The notes below the pieces were generated by a model. That model ran no database searches, had not been told where the DNA came from, and saw nothing but the letters and a program-made list of their open reading frames with translations. This document shows, piece by piece, positions 33,632-43,111 of a stretch of DNA of 64,000 nucleotides. This DNA comes from Desulfovibrio sp. 86 (GTDB lineage Bacteria; Desulfobacterota; Desulfovibrionia; Desulfovibrionales; Desulfovibrionaceae): positions 2,549,001 through 2,613,000 of the forward strand of contig NZ_LR738849.1 of the NCBI RefSeq assembly GCF_902702915.1, given 5' to 3'. The translations under genes and the position numbers were made by a program. The number at the start of each line of letters is the position of its first letter. Position 1 is the first letter of the stretch.

Positions 33632-34492
33632 ATGTCCAAGAAATCCGTTGAACGTATTGATCCCCTTACCGTGGCGCTGCCGCCCGAAGGTGTGGACAGC
33701 CATGCCCATCTGGACGGCGAGGAATTTGACCAGGACCGCGAGGCCGTGCTCGCGCGCGCCGGCGCCTGCGGCGTGGCCCAAGTGGGCAACGTCTTTCTGG
33801 GGCCGGAAGACTTCGCCGCCAGGCGGCAGTATTTTGAGGCCCACCCCCAGGTGTTTTTTCTGCTGGGCATCCATCCCTGCAACGGGCAGGACTGCACGCC
33901 GCACACGCTTGAGGCCATGCGCCGCGCCTTTGCCGAAGACTCGCGCCTGAAAGCGGTGGGTGAGATAGGGCTGGATTTTTACTGGGACGACTGCCCCCGC
34001 GAGGTGCAGTACCAGGCCTTTGCCGCCCAGTTGCATCTGGCGCGTGAAGTGGGGCGGCCTGTGGTCATCCATTGCCGCGAGGCGGAAGAAGAAACCCTCA
34101 TGGTTCTGGAGTCGCAGGGGTTCAAGGACTATCCCCTGCTGTGGCACTGCTTTGGCAAGGGGCCGGACATGGCCGCGCGCATCCTCGGCAACGGCTGGCA
34201 TATCTCGGTTCCCGGCCCTGTGACCTATAAGGCCAACGAGGATCTGCGGCAGGCTGTGGCCCTGATCCCTGCCGACCGCCTCATGCTGGAAACCGACGCC
34301 CCCTATCTCGCGCCCATGCCCTGGCGCGGCAAGCGCAACGAGCCCGCGTTCACGGTGTTTACGGCCCGCGCCGTGGCCGAGGCGCGCGGGCAGGATCCGG
34401 AAGAGGTCTGGCGCGTGTGCGGGAACAACGCCCGCCGCTTTTTTAACCTGCAGCCAGCGCCGCAAGCGGCAGCCTTCGGCATCTTTCGCTGA
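33632..34492 (+). CDS. tatD: TatD-family metal-dependent hydrolase/DNase
   Basis: This 286-residue TIM-barrel hydrolase has the metal-binding motifs of the TatD family. DSHAHLD is near the N-terminus, GEIGLDFYWD supplies the Glu, HCREAEEE and WHCFGKG supply His residues, and LETDAPYL the final Asp. Family members are 3'-5' exonucleases acting on damaged DNA. ATG 33632 follows GAGGT; a 60-codon upstream extension runs into the divergent promoter region and is rejected. It is divergent from the UXS-like gene. Confidence 0.9.
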   Translation: MSKKSVERIDPLTVALPPEGVDSHAHLDGEEFDQDREAVLARAGACGVAQVGNVFLGPEDFAARRQYFEAHPQVFFLLGIHPCNGQDCTPHTLEAMRRAFAEDSRLKAVGEIGLDFYWDDCPREVQYQAFAAQLHLAREVGRPVVIHCREAEEETLMVLESQGFKDYPLLWHCFGKGPDMAARILGNGWHISVPGPVTYKANEDLRQAVALIPADRLMLETDAPYLAPMPWRGKRNEPAFTVFTARAVAEARGQDPEEVWRVCGNNARRFFNLQPAPQAAAFGIFR

Positions 34493-34854
34493 AGCAGCGC
34501 GAAAAGGCGGATTGTTGCCTCGCTTGACCAGATAAAGGCCCTCGGATACTGTTTTTGCCATGGTTGACTTTTGCAACACTTCGGCTCCCTCTCTGTGGAA
34601 GCAGTGTCGGCGCGGCACTCCGTTTTTTGTGGAATCCGCGACCGCAAAAGCATCCCTGTTCTGTTTTTTCGGCGTCACCTGACCGTTTGTCAGGTGGGGC
34701 TGGACGTCTCCCGCGCTCCATTAGCGACAGCCTTAACGCTGTCCGCGAGGGCGGCTCCTTCCTTACACCTGACTCCGGGCGGCGTGGTCACGCCTTTTGT
34801 TGTGTTGTGCGGCGCATGCGCGCCACCCGTTCACGCTAACCGTAGGAGACAGTC
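34493..34854. other. Non-coding gap upstream of pstS
   Basis: An 8-bp stem with 5-nt loop (CACCTGAC/GTCAGGTG at about 34676-34696) is the only structure I can point to. I see no clear Pho box and no gene. Promoter elements for pst should lie here. Confidence 0.4.
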
Positions 34855-35691
34855 ATGAAACGTGGAATCCTCGCGGCTCTTTTGCTTTTGTGCGGCATGG
34901 GCACGGCCCTGGCCGCAGCTCCGGCAGCGCCCCTGGACGCCTTCAAGGGACAGAAGGGCGTTATCGACATCGCGGGCGGCACTGCCCATATCCCTGTTAT
35001 GAAGGAAGCCGCCAGGCAGATTATGGAGGCCAATCCCGCCGTGCGCATCACCGTGGCTGGCGGCGGTTCCGGCGTGGGCGTGCAGAAGGTGGGCGAGGGC
35101 ATTGTGCAGATCGGCAATACTGGCCGCGCCCTCAAACCTGCCGAAGTGGAAAAGTACGGCCTCGTGTCCTTTCCCTTTGCCATTGACGGCGTGGCTGTGG
35201 CCGTCAACCCGGCCAACAAGGTGGCGGGACTGACCAAGGCCCAGATCAAGGATATTTTCTCCGGCAAGATCGCCAACTGGAAGGAAGTGGGCGGCGCTGA
35301 CGCCCCCATATCCCTCTATGTGCGCGAAGACGGCAGCGGCACCCGCGAAACCTTTGAGGAGCGCGCTCTGGACAAGGGCGCATCTGCTTCCGGGGCCAAC
35401 GTGGTCAACTCCAACGGCGCCATGAAGACCGCCATCAGCCAGGATCCCAACGCCGTCGGCTATGTGGGCATCGGCCATCTGGACAAGAGCATCAAGGGCG
35501 TAAGCGTGGACGGCATGGCCCCCAGCCAGGAAAACGCCGCCTCCGGGCAGTACACCGTCACCCGCCTGCTGTACATGAACACCAAGGGCGAACCCCAGGG
35601 CATCACCAAGGGCTTTGTGGACTATATCTTTACGCCTGCCGGGCAGGAGATTGTGTCCAAGGCCGGTTACATCCCCTATGTCAAAAAATAG
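34855..35691 (+). CDS. pstS: Phosphate-binding periplasmic protein PstS
   Basis: This 278-residue protein has a signal peptide (MKRGILAALLLLCG, cleavage near ALA-AA) and the PstS phosphate-binding features. These are the AGGGSGVGV loop, IGNTGRALK, the VNPANKVAGLTKAQIKDIFSGKI segment, and REDGSGTRETFEE, which contacts the anion. ATG 34855 follows GTAGGAGAC. It heads the pstSCAB operon and delivers phosphate to PstCA. Confidence 0.95.
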   Translation: MKRGILAALLLLCGMGTALAAAPAAPLDAFKGQKGVIDIAGGTAHIPVMKEAARQIMEANPAVRITVAGGGSGVGVQKVGEGIVQIGNTGRALKPAEVEKYGLVSFPFAIDGVAVAVNPANKVAGLTKAQIKDIFSGKIANWKEVGGADAPISLYVREDGSGTRETFEERALDKGASASGANVVNSNGAMKTAISQDPNAVGYVGIGHLDKSIKGVSVDGMAPSQENAASGQYTVTRLLYMNTKGEPQGITKGFVDYIFTPAGQEIVSKAGYIPYVKK

Positions 35692-36631
35692 GGCAACGTC
35701 AGCCCTTCAAGGCGGGAGCGCTGCGGCGCTTCCGCCTGCGGGCCAGCAGGCGGCGGATCATACTGACAGCCCGGGCCTTGCCCTGCGCCTGTCGGTGTGG
35801 GTGGCGGTGCTGGCCGTGGTGCTGCTTTTTGCCATGGTCGTCCTGGCTGCCTTGCCTGCCATAAGACTTCCCGGCCCCGGCGGCCCCCTTGACTGGGTCT
35901 GGCAACCCGCGCAGGGGAGGTTCGGCATCCTGCCCATGTGCGTGGGGTCCCTGGCCCTTGCCGCAGTGGCCCTGCTGCTGGGCTGGCCTCTGGCCGTGGG
36001 TCTGAGCTGCTGGCTGCTTACCGAAGAATCTCCCGCCCTGCAGCCGCTGGTTCGCTTTGTCGAGGGGCTTGTGCGCTTCATGACCACGGTGCCCACGGTT
36101 GTGTACGGCTTTGCCGCCGTATTTCTGCTTACCCCTTTCGCGCGGGCGCTGCTGGGCGGCACTGGCATGTGCCTGGCCGCCGCTGGCGTGATGCTGGTTC
36201 TGCTGATTTTGCCCACCATGACGCTGATCCTGATGGCGGGCCTGCGCCCCCGGCTTGAGCGGCTTTGTCCCTGGGGCCTGGCCATGGGTTTCAGCCGTTT
36301 TGACCTGGTGCGCCTTTTTGTGCTGCCCCGGTCTGGCCGCAATCTGGCCAGCGCCGCTGTGCTGGGTTTTGGCAGGGCCGTGGGCGATACGCTTATTCCG
36401 CTCATGCTGGCGGGCAACGCCACGCACGTTCCCGGCGGTCTGGCCGAAAGCATGCGCAGCCTCACGGCGCACATGGCTTTGGTCACGGCCAATGAGGTGG
36501 GCGGGGCGGCGTACAATTCCCTTTTTGTGGCCGGGTTTGTTCTGCTGGCGGTCAATACGGCGGCAAGCCTGGCCTTGCGCCGCCTTGTCCGGCAGAAAGA
36601 CGCCACGGCGCAGCGGGAGGCGTCGGCATGA
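35678..36631 (+). CDS. pstC: Phosphate ABC transporter permease PstC
   Basis: This 317-residue permease has six or seven membrane segments. It has the binding-protein-dependent permease loop around GFGRAVGDTLIPLMLAGNA (EAA-like), which contacts PstB. The N-terminal 35 residues before the first helix are Ala/Gln-rich and poorly conserved. I place the start at ATG 35678, overlapping the pstS end by 14 nt; its ribosome site is weak, so the start is uncertain. It overlaps pstA by 4 nt. Confidence 0.88.
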   Translation: MSKNRATSALQGGSAAALPPAGQQAADHTDSPGLALRLSVWVAVLAVVLLFAMVVLAALPAIRLPGPGGPLDWVWQPAQGRFGILPMCVGSLALAAVALLLGWPLAVGLSCWLLTEESPALQPLVRFVEGLVRFMTTVPTVVYGFAAVFLLTPFARALLGGTGMCLAAAGVMLVLLILPTMTLILMAGLRPRLERLCPWGLAMGFSRFDLVRLFVLPRSGRNLASAAVLGFGRAVGDTLIPLMLAGNATHVPGGLAESMRSLTAHMALVTANEVGGAAYNSLFVAGFVLLAVNTAASLALRRLVRQKDATAQREASA

Positions 36632-37515
36632 GGCGCGGCGCTCTTGAGCAAAGCCTGATGCGCTGGCTGCTGCGCGCCTGCGCCCTGATCCCGTGCGTGG
36701 CCGTGCTTTTTTTACTGGGCTTTCTGACAGTCAAAGGCGTTCCGCAGTTGGGCAGCCATCTGCTCTTTGGCGACGTGCCGCCCCTGGACGCCCTGCTGGG
36801 ACGCCGCCCTGTGTGGGACGGACTGTGGCCGGCCTGCGCGGGAACCCTGTATCTCGTGGGCCTGACCATGGCGCTGGCCCTTTTTCCCGGCGTGGGCTGC
36901 GGCCTGTATCTGGCGGAATTCGCCCCGGCGCGTCAGGCCGGGCGTATCCGTCTGGCCATGGATGTGCTGGCGGGTACGCCGTCCATCGTCATGGGGCTCT
37001 TCGGCTTTACGCTCATCCTTTTTCTGCGCCACTCCGTCTGGCCCGGAGCCAACACGTCCCTGCTGCTCTCGGCCTGCTGTCTGGCTCTTCTGGTTTTGCC
37101 GGTCATTGTGACCACCACCTGTGAAGCTTTGGAAGCTGTGCCCGACAGCCTGCGTCTCACGGGGGCCGCCCTGGGCTTTACCCGGCGGCAGCTTGCCCGC
37201 CGGGTTCTGCTGCCTGCCGCCGGGCCGGGCATATGGGGCGGCGTGCTGCTGGCCACGGGCAGGGCGGCCGAAGACACGGCGGTGATCATGCTCACGGGCG
37301 TTGTGGCCAATGCCGGGCTGCCCGGCGGGCTGGCGGACAAGTTTGAGGCTTTGCCTTTTTCCATTTACTATACCGCAGCGCAGTACCAGAATATGGACGA
37401 GCTGCTGCGCGGTTTCGGAGCGGCTCTGGTGCTGCTTTTGCTGTCGTCGGCCCTGCTTTTTTGCGCCCGACGCACGGAAAAGCGCTTTCGCCAGCGCTGG
37501 CAGGGGGTAGCGTGA
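36628..37515 (+). CDS. pstA: Phosphate ABC transporter permease PstA
   Basis: This 295-residue permease has six membrane segments. The EAA loop reads RAAEDTAVIMLTGVVAN, matching the PstA pattern with an acidic residue for PstB contact. MDVLAGTPSIVMGLFG is also typical. It starts ATGA over the pstC stop and ends where the GTG of pstB begins (4-nt overlap), so the three membrane and ATPase genes are translationally coupled. Confidence 0.92.
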   Translation: MRRGALEQSLMRWLLRACALIPCVAVLFLLGFLTVKGVPQLGSHLLFGDVPPLDALLGRRPVWDGLWPACAGTLYLVGLTMALALFPGVGCGLYLAEFAPARQAGRIRLAMDVLAGTPSIVMGLFGFTLILFLRHSVWPGANTSLLLSACCLALLVLPVIVTTTCEALEAVPDSLRLTGAALGFTRRQLARRVLLPAAGPGIWGGVLLATGRAAEDTAVIMLTGVVANAGLPGGLADKFEALPFSIYYTAAQYQNMDELLRGFGAALVLLLLSSALLFCARRTEKRFRQRWQGVA

Positions 37516-38276
37516 ATTCTGCGGTTCGCATTAATGATCTGTGCGTGTGCTTCGGGCAGCAGCAGGTGCTGCACAATGTCCGCTTGGAGGCCCCCGGGCG
37601 GGGCATCACCGTGCTTGCCGGGCGTTCCGGTTCGGGCAAGACCACCTTGCTGCGCGCCTTGAACCGCCTGAACGAGACCTTTTTTCACTGCCGCACGTCG
37701 GGCGTGGTGGAGCTTGATCTTGGGCGCGGACTGGAAGCCATATACCCCGCCCCAGGCGTGAACGTGCGCTCGCTGGCGCAACTCCGCCGTCTGGTGGGCA
37801 TGGTTTTTCAGACGCCCAACGTCCTGCCCGTCAGCGTGGAGCGCAACCTTGCCCTGCCCCTGGAAGTGGTGGCGGGCCTGTCCGAAAAGGAGCGCGGCCG
37901 AAAAACCGAAGCGGCGCTCATGAGCGTGGGCCTGTGGGAGGAGGTCAAAGACCGCCTTGACATGCCTGCGGAGCGGCTTTCCGGCGGGCAGCAGCAGCGC
38001 CTTTGCCTGGCGCGGGCGCTGGCTCTGGAGCCAGCCATGCTGTTGCTGGACGAGCCAACGGCATCGCTGGATGTCCATGCCACGGCGGAGATTGAAGAGT
38101 TGCTCCTGCGCCTTGCCTGCGAGTATCCGCTGCTGGTGGTTTCGCACAACCCCGAGCAGGCCGTGCGCCTGGGAGAACGGCTGGTCATCATGGTGGACGG
38201 CCATGTGCGGCAAGTTTTTGAGCGCGGGCAGGTGGACGGCGAGGCCGTGGCCCGTGCCCTTGCGGACGCGGACTAG
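37512..38276 (+). CDS. pstB: Phosphate ABC transporter ATPase PstB
   Basis: This 254-residue ABC ATPase has Walker A GRSGSGKTTL, Q-loop VFQTPNVLP, signature LSGGQQQRL, Walker B MLLLDEPTASLD and switch His in VVSHNPEQA. I chose the GTG at 37512, which overlaps the pstA stop (GTGA). A longer reading would start inside pstA. No phoU follows; instead the TAG stop is the first three bases of family A repeat A2. Confidence 0.92.
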   Translation: MNSAVRINDLCVCFGQQQVLHNVRLEAPGRGITVLAGRSGSGKTTLLRALNRLNETFFHCRTSGVVELDLGRGLEAIYPAPGVNVRSLAQLRRLVGMVFQTPNVLPVSVERNLALPLEVVAGLSEKERGRKTEAALMSVGLWEEVKDRLDMPAERLSGGQQQRLCLARALALEPAMLLLDEPTASLDVHATAEIEELLLRLACEYPLLVVSHNPEQAVRLGERLVIMVDGHVRQVFERGQVDGEAVARALADAD

Positions 38277-38400
38277 AGCAGATAACGAATGAAATGAGTT
38301 AACTGTTCTGCAAGGATTTTCTTGAAAATCCTTGCCACGAAATGCGAGAAGGCAGGCTTTTGCCTGCCGTAATCGAGCATTTCAAGTGTTAAATGCTCTA
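38274..38400. repeat. Family A intergenic repeat, full copy A2
   Basis: This 127-bp element begins TAGAGCA and ends TGCTCTA. It is the inverse of copy A1 (9551-9677) and the same length. Its first three bases are the pstB stop codon. It forms three or four hairpins (for example AAGGATTTTC/GAAAATCCTT) and may shape the 3' end of the pst mRNA. I see nothing else in the gap to 38627. Confidence 0.82.
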
Positions 38401-38627
38401 GTGCGAACCCGCCGAGCCTCGGCGTTGCGGCAGACTCCCCCGAGCGGCCACTGCGCCACCTGCGGTCACGACAGAAAACGCCCTGTTCCTCACCTGCTCC
38501 GGCCTGCCCGCAGTGGGGCGAAATCCTTCATGCCTTGATAAATTTTGTCAACAATCTTGGAAATATCCTCCCACTCTCTTGACCTTGCCGCCTGAAGCAC
38601 GGCATTCTCCTTTTTGAAGGAGAATGC

Positions 38628-39614
38628 ATGGAGCACCTGACTTTTTCAACCCTTGATCCGACCTTTAACCTGGCGTTTGAAGAAGTTCTGTTCCAGTCCT
38701 TGCCTGCTGGCCATCCCGGCTGGTTTCTGCTTTGGCAGAATGGCCCCTCGGTCATTGTGGGCCGCCATCAATGCACAGCCGATGAAGTGAACGCAGACTT
38801 CATACGCCGCGAAAATCTGCCTGTGGTGCGCCGTATAACCGGCGGCGGGGCCGTGTACCACGATACGGGCAATCTCAATTTTTCCTTTATTGAACACGCC
38901 AATGGCCGCGAAAAGGTGGACTTCAGACGCTATCTGGAACCTGTGTGCGCCGCGCTGGCCGATCTTGGCGTGCAGGCCGTGCTGTCGGGCCGCAACGACA
39001 TTGAGGCCAAGGGGCGCAAAATTTCCGGCAGCGGGCAGATGCTGCGGCGGGGCAAGGTGCTGCACCACGGCACCCTGCTCATTGACGTGAACTTTGAGCG
39101 GCTTGTGGAAGCTTTGAATGTTGACCCGGAAAAGATGCGTTCCAAAGGCGTCGCCTCGGTGCGCTCGCGGGTGGGCAATATTTCGGAGTACTGGCGTTCC
39201 GGCAGTGATATCGCGGCCTTGACGGCGGCCCTGCTGCGCCGTTGCGCAGACGTTCCCGGCACGGTGGACGACGCCCTCGTGGCCGAGGCCCAAAAGCTGG
39301 CCGCTGAAAAATACCGGCAGTGGAGCTGGAACTACGGGGCCATGCCCAATTTTACCGAGCGCAAGCGGCAGCGCTTTGATTGGGGCACAGTTGAACTGCG
39401 CATGGACGTAAAAGGTGGGCATATAGCTGCCTGTAAAATATTGGGCGATTTTTTCTGCAATGCCGGTGAGGGCATTCAAGAGTTGGAGCGCCTTCTTATC
39501 GGTGTTTCACGAGAACCGGAACAGCTGAAATACGTTTTGGCACAGGCTGATTTGTCCCGCTATTTCAGTAACTGCGAACCATCTGTTATGACAAGGTTTT
39601 TTGCCCAGGCGTAA
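38628..39614 (+). CDS. lplA: Lipoate-protein ligase A
   Basis: This 328-residue enzyme attaches lipoate to the lysine of lipoyl domains, here most likely GcvH. The family motifs are VGRHQCTADEVN, RRITGGGAVYHD and SGRNDIEAKGRKISGSGQ, including the lipoate-AMP binding Lys. A C-terminal accessory domain follows. ATG 38628 follows GAAGGAG. It is the gene upstream of gcvT on the same strand, a placement that fits its role. Confidence 0.93.
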   Translation: MEHLTFSTLDPTFNLAFEEVLFQSLPAGHPGWFLLWQNGPSVIVGRHQCTADEVNADFIRRENLPVVRRITGGGAVYHDTGNLNFSFIEHANGREKVDFRRYLEPVCAALADLGVQAVLSGRNDIEAKGRKISGSGQMLRRGKVLHHGTLLIDVNFERLVEALNVDPEKMRSKGVASVRSRVGNISEYWRSGSDIAALTAALLRRCADVPGTVDDALVAEAQKLAAEKYRQWSWNYGAMPNFTERKRQRFDWGTVELRMDVKGGHIAACKILGDFFCNAGEGIQELERLLIGVSREPEQLKYVLAQADLSRYFSNCEPSVMTRFFAQA

Positions 39615-39857
39615 AAAACTGAACGACAACGGGCAGGCGTGAAAAACATTTTGGTAAATATTTGAAGTGTGTTGCGTGCGCTACGTGCGGAACCGCAGTG
39701 CGTAAGGAATGCTGATAATTATTTCACACTTCTTGTGTCCGTCCTTTGCAAGTGGTATCCTCTGTGTATAAGTGCGTTGTTGGTTTCCTTTGGGGCTGCG
39801 ACCAGTGCTCTGCATGACGCAGTTATTTTGTAACCACACCCAGACCAAGGAGAAAAC

Positions 39858-40940
39858 ATGTCGGATTTGCGTACGCCGCTTACTTCCTGGCATGAAGCCC
39901 AGGGAGCCAAGATGGCTCCTTTCGCCGGCTGGCTCATGCCCATTCAGTATGAAGGAATTCTTGTAGAACACCTGCATACCAGAAAACATGCCGGTATTTT
40001 TGATATCTGCCACATGGGCGAGTTCCGCATTGAAGGCCCCGGCGCGGCTGAGGCCCTGTCGCTTGCCGTAAGCCACAACCTTGAAACCCTGGCTCCCGGA
40101 AAATGCCGCTACGGTTTTTTGCTCAATGACAAGGGCGGCGTGCTTGACGACGGCATCATTTACCGCTTTGGGCCGGAATCCTTCATGGCGGTGGTCAATG
40201 CCGCCTGCGCGGCCAACGATTTGGCCACCCTGCGTGCCCGTCTGCCGGAAAGCATAAAAATTACTGATATTTCCGACGAGACTGGCAAGGTGGACCTGCA
40301 AGGCCCGGATTCGCTGGACGTGCTCGAAAAGCTCATGGGTCAGAACTTTCATGACCTCGGCTACTTCTCCTTCCGCGAATCGCAGTGGCAGGGCGTGCCC
40401 GTGCTGGTGAGCCGCACCGGCTACACCGGCGAACTGGGCTACGAGCTCTATCTGCCCGCTGGCAAGACAGAAGACTTCTGGAAGGCCCTGCTGGCCGACG
40501 AGCGCGTGAAGCCCGTGGGCCTTGGCGCGCGCGACACCCTGCGCCTTGAGGCGGGCCTGCCCCTGTACGGGCATGACCTTGATGAAGACCACAGCCCGGC
40601 CGAGGCCGGCATGGGCCGCATGATGACGAGTCAGGCGAACTATGTGGGCAAGGAAGGGGCGCAGGTCATCCGCGAGGTTCTGGTGCCTCTGAAGATCGAG
40701 GGCCGCCGCGCCGCCCGTCATGGCGATGCCGTGGCCCTGCCCGGCGGCGATGCCGTGGGCCGGGTCACCAGCGGCTCTTTCGCGCCGTCTCTGGGGTATG
40801 TCATTGCCTTTGCCTGGGTGGACGCCGCCCATGCCGACAAGGAAAACTTTGTGGTGCGTGCCGCAAGAACGGAACTGCCCGCCGTGAAGGTGGACATTCC
40901 CTTCTACAAGGAAGGCACGGCCCGCAAAAAACTGGCCTGA
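39858..40940 (+). CDS. gcvT: Glycine cleavage system T protein (aminomethyltransferase)
   Basis: This 360-residue folate enzyme transfers the aminomethyl carbon from lipoyl-GcvH to tetrahydrofolate and releases ammonia. The catalytic Asp lies in NDKGGVLDDGI. Other motifs are CHMGEFRIEGP near residue 50, SRTGYTGELGYEL, and ARDTLRLEAGLPLYGHD. ATG 39858 follows AAGGAG. The operon order is lplA-gcvT-gcvH-gcvPA-gcvPB. I could not find a glycine riboswitch upstream. Confidence 0.95.
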   Translation: MSDLRTPLTSWHEAQGAKMAPFAGWLMPIQYEGILVEHLHTRKHAGIFDICHMGEFRIEGPGAAEALSLAVSHNLETLAPGKCRYGFLLNDKGGVLDDGIIYRFGPESFMAVVNAACAANDLATLRARLPESIKITDISDETGKVDLQGPDSLDVLEKLMGQNFHDLGYFSFRESQWQGVPVLVSRTGYTGELGYELYLPAGKTEDFWKALLADERVKPVGLGARDTLRLEAGLPLYGHDLDEDHSPAEAGMGRMMTSQANYVGKEGAQVIREVLVPLKIEGRRAARHGDAVALPGGDAVGRVTSGSFAPSLGYVIAFAWVDAAHADKENFVVRAARTELPAVKVDIPFYKEGTARKKLA

Positions 40941-41060
40941 CGCCCGCGTGAGGCGGCCAGCGGCCCTATGGCCGTGCGCCGTTTGCGGGGCTGAATCTGT
41001 GATGGTTTGCGTGCCGCCACGGCACGTACTTTGCTCCCAACAACTTTCAGGAGAACGCAT

Positions 41061-41447
41061 ATGGCTACCAATCCCACGAACCTGTTGTACAGCAAAAGCC
41101 ACGAATGGGTGCGCCTCGAGGGCGACGAGGCAGTGGTGGGCATCACCCACTTTGCCCAGGAATCCCTCGGCGACATCACCTATGTGGAACTGCCCCTGGT
41201 GGGCGACGAAGTGAGCGAGGAAGGGGAGTTCGGTTCCGTTGAGTCCGTCAAGGCGGCCAGCGACCTGATTTCGCCTGTGAGCGGCGATGTCGTCGGCATC
41301 AACACCGCCCTGGAAGACGCCCCCGAAAAATGCAACAGCGATCCCTATGGCGAGGGCTGGCTTATCAAGGTCAATGTTTCCCGCAAGCCCGAAGGTCTTA
41401 TGGACGCGGCTGCGTACGAGGCTTTTTGCGCCACTGAAGGGCACTAA
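41061..41447 (+). CDS. gcvH: Glycine cleavage system H protein
   Basis: This 128-residue lipoyl carrier shuttles the aminomethyl group between P and T proteins. The lipoyl Lys is residue 64 in SVESVKAAS. The protein shows the family motifs HEWVR and the C-terminal GEGWLIKV. ATG 41061 follows AGGAGAACG; a reading from 41007 would add 18 residues not found in the family. Confidence 0.96.
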   Translation: MATNPTNLLYSKSHEWVRLEGDEAVVGITHFAQESLGDITYVELPLVGDEVSEEGEFGSVESVKAASDLISPVSGDVVGINTALEDAPEKCNSDPYGEGWLIKVNVSRKPEGLMDAAAYEAFCATEGH

Positions 41448-41779
41448 AACCCGCTATGGGCGTCGTTCTCTGGCCGGATTCCGCTGTCATGCCGTGCAAG
41501 GCGGGGGTTGCCCGCCGTCATGCCGCGCAGGATGGCCTTTCATGCCGGAGCGCACTCCCTTCCCCGGCGGTGTTTTTCGAGCCTGGTTTGGATTCCAGGC
41601 CAGCCCACATGCCTTGGGAAACCGGTAACGGCAACCCGGGGTTGCGGCCCGGGATGCGGCGATGCGGCGCACAGGCCCGCTAGCTCAACGCGAGCGGCGG
41701 GCGTAGCCAAAGCGCATTCCAACGGATGAGCCCTTACCTCCCAGGCATCCGTCACGCGTAACATGCTCAAGGAGCAGAT
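41448..41779. other. Non-coding gap inside the gcv operon
   Basis: This 332-nt gap between gcvH and gcvPA holds several short hairpins, such as GCAACCC-G-GGGTTGC at 41631-41645. I see no credible gene and no recognised riboswitch. Its length is unusual for a gap inside an operon. Confidence 0.5.
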
Positions 41780-43111
41780 ATGCCATACATCCCCCACACA
41801 CCGGAAGAGTTGCAAGAAATGCTCTCCGTGGTTGGTGTGCGCGATCTGGACGGCCTTTTTGCCGATATTCCCCCGGAAATGCGCCCCAAACAGTTCAATC
41901 TGCCCAAAGGTCAGTCCGAAGCCGCCGTTTGCGCCTACTTTGAGGGCCTGGCCGCCAAAAACTGCCCGGATATCATGTCCTTCCTTGGCGCGGGCTACTA
42001 TGCCCACGACATTCCCAAGGCTGTGGACGCGCTTTCAGGGCGCAGCGAGTTCTATACCTCCTACACGCCCTATCAGCCCGAGTGCTCGCAGGGAACCCTG
42101 CAGGCCATTTTTGAGTTCCAGACGGCCATAAGCCGCCTCATGGGCATGGAGTGCGCCAACGCCTCGGTGTACGACGGCGGTTCCGCCATTTTCGAAGCAG
42201 CCATGATGGCTGTTCGCGCCACCCGCCGCCGCGTGCTGGTGGTGGACGAAGCCGTCAACCCCATCTGGCGCGTCATGCTGGCATCCTATATTTCCAGCCT
42301 TGACCTTGAACTCAAAACCGTCAAACAGGAAAAAGGCGTGAGCCGTCCTGACGCGCTCATGGCTGCCATCGACGACACCACTGCCGCCGTCATCGTGCAG
42401 AACCCCAACTTCTTCGGCGCAGTGGCCGACTATACCCAGGTGTTCGCCAAAGCGCGCGAGCACAAGGCTTTCGGCGTCATTTCCGTGTACCCGGTCATGC
42501 AGTCGGTGCTGAAAACGCCCGGCGAAATGGGCGCGGACGTGGCCGTTGCCGAAGGCCAGAGCCTCGGCATGCCCCTTTCGTTCGGCGGCCCCTACCTGGG
42601 CATCATGACCTGCCGCAAAGAGCATATCCGCCAGTTCCCCGGCCGCATTGTGGGCCGCACCAACGATCTCGACGGCAAAACGGGCTACGTGCTGACCCTT
42701 CAGGCCCGCGAGCAGCACATCCGCAGGGCCAAGGCCACGTCCAACATCTGCTCCAACCAGGCACTGTGCGCCTTGAGATCGCTTATCTACATGTCGCTGC
42801 TCGGCCCCTGCGGCCTCACGCGGCTGGCTGAAAACAACATGGCCCTTACCCGCTACGCCGTGGAACGCCTCACCGCCATCAGGGGCATTGAGCTGCTCAA
42901 CGACGCCCCTTACGGCAATGAAGTGGCCCTGCGTCTGCCCATCCCGGCCCAGTCGCTGGTGGACGCCCTGGCCGGACACGGTTGCGTGCCCGGGTATCCT
43001 CTTGGCCGGTACTATCCCGGCATGGAAAACGTCTTGCTGCTGGCCTGCACCGAACGCAACAGCCGTCAGCAGATCGGCATGCTGGCCGAAACCGTGGGAG
43101 GTCTGTTGTGA
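41780..43111 (+). CDS. gcvPA: Glycine dehydrogenase (decarboxylating) subunit 1
   Basis: This 443-residue protein is the N-terminal half of the split P protein. It begins YIPHTPEELQEML, as usual for GcvPA, and carries YDGGSAIFEAAMMAVR and LTLQAREQHIRRAKATSNICSNQAL. With GcvPB it decarboxylates glycine using PLP. ATG 41780 follows AAGGAGCAGAT. It overlaps gcvPB by 4 nt. Confidence 0.95.
   Translation: MPYIPHTPEELQEMLSVVGVRDLDGLFADIPPEMRPKQFNLPKGQSEAAVCAYFEGLAAKNCPDIMSFLGAGYYAHDIPKAVDALSGRSEFYTSYTPYQPECSQGTLQAIFEFQTAISRLMGMECANASVYDGGSAIFEAAMMAVRATRRRVLVVDEAVNPIWRVMLASYISSLDLELKTVKQEKGVSRPDALMAAIDDTTAAVIVQNPNFFGAVADYTQVFAKAREHKAFGVISVYPVMQSVLKTPGEMGADVAVAEGQSLGMPLSFGGPYLGIMTCRKEHIRQFPGRIVGRTNDLDGKTGYVLTLQAREQHIRRAKATSNICSNQALCALRSLIYMSLLGPCGLTRLAENNMALTRYAVERLTAIRGIELLNDAPYGNEVALRLPIPAQSLVDALAGHGCVPGYPLGRYYPGMENVLLLACTERNSRQQIGMLAETVGGLL

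Noticed and set aside
39615..39857. Glycine riboswitch upstream of gcvT
   Set aside because: I could not find the conserved paired core elements by eye; a covariance search would decide.
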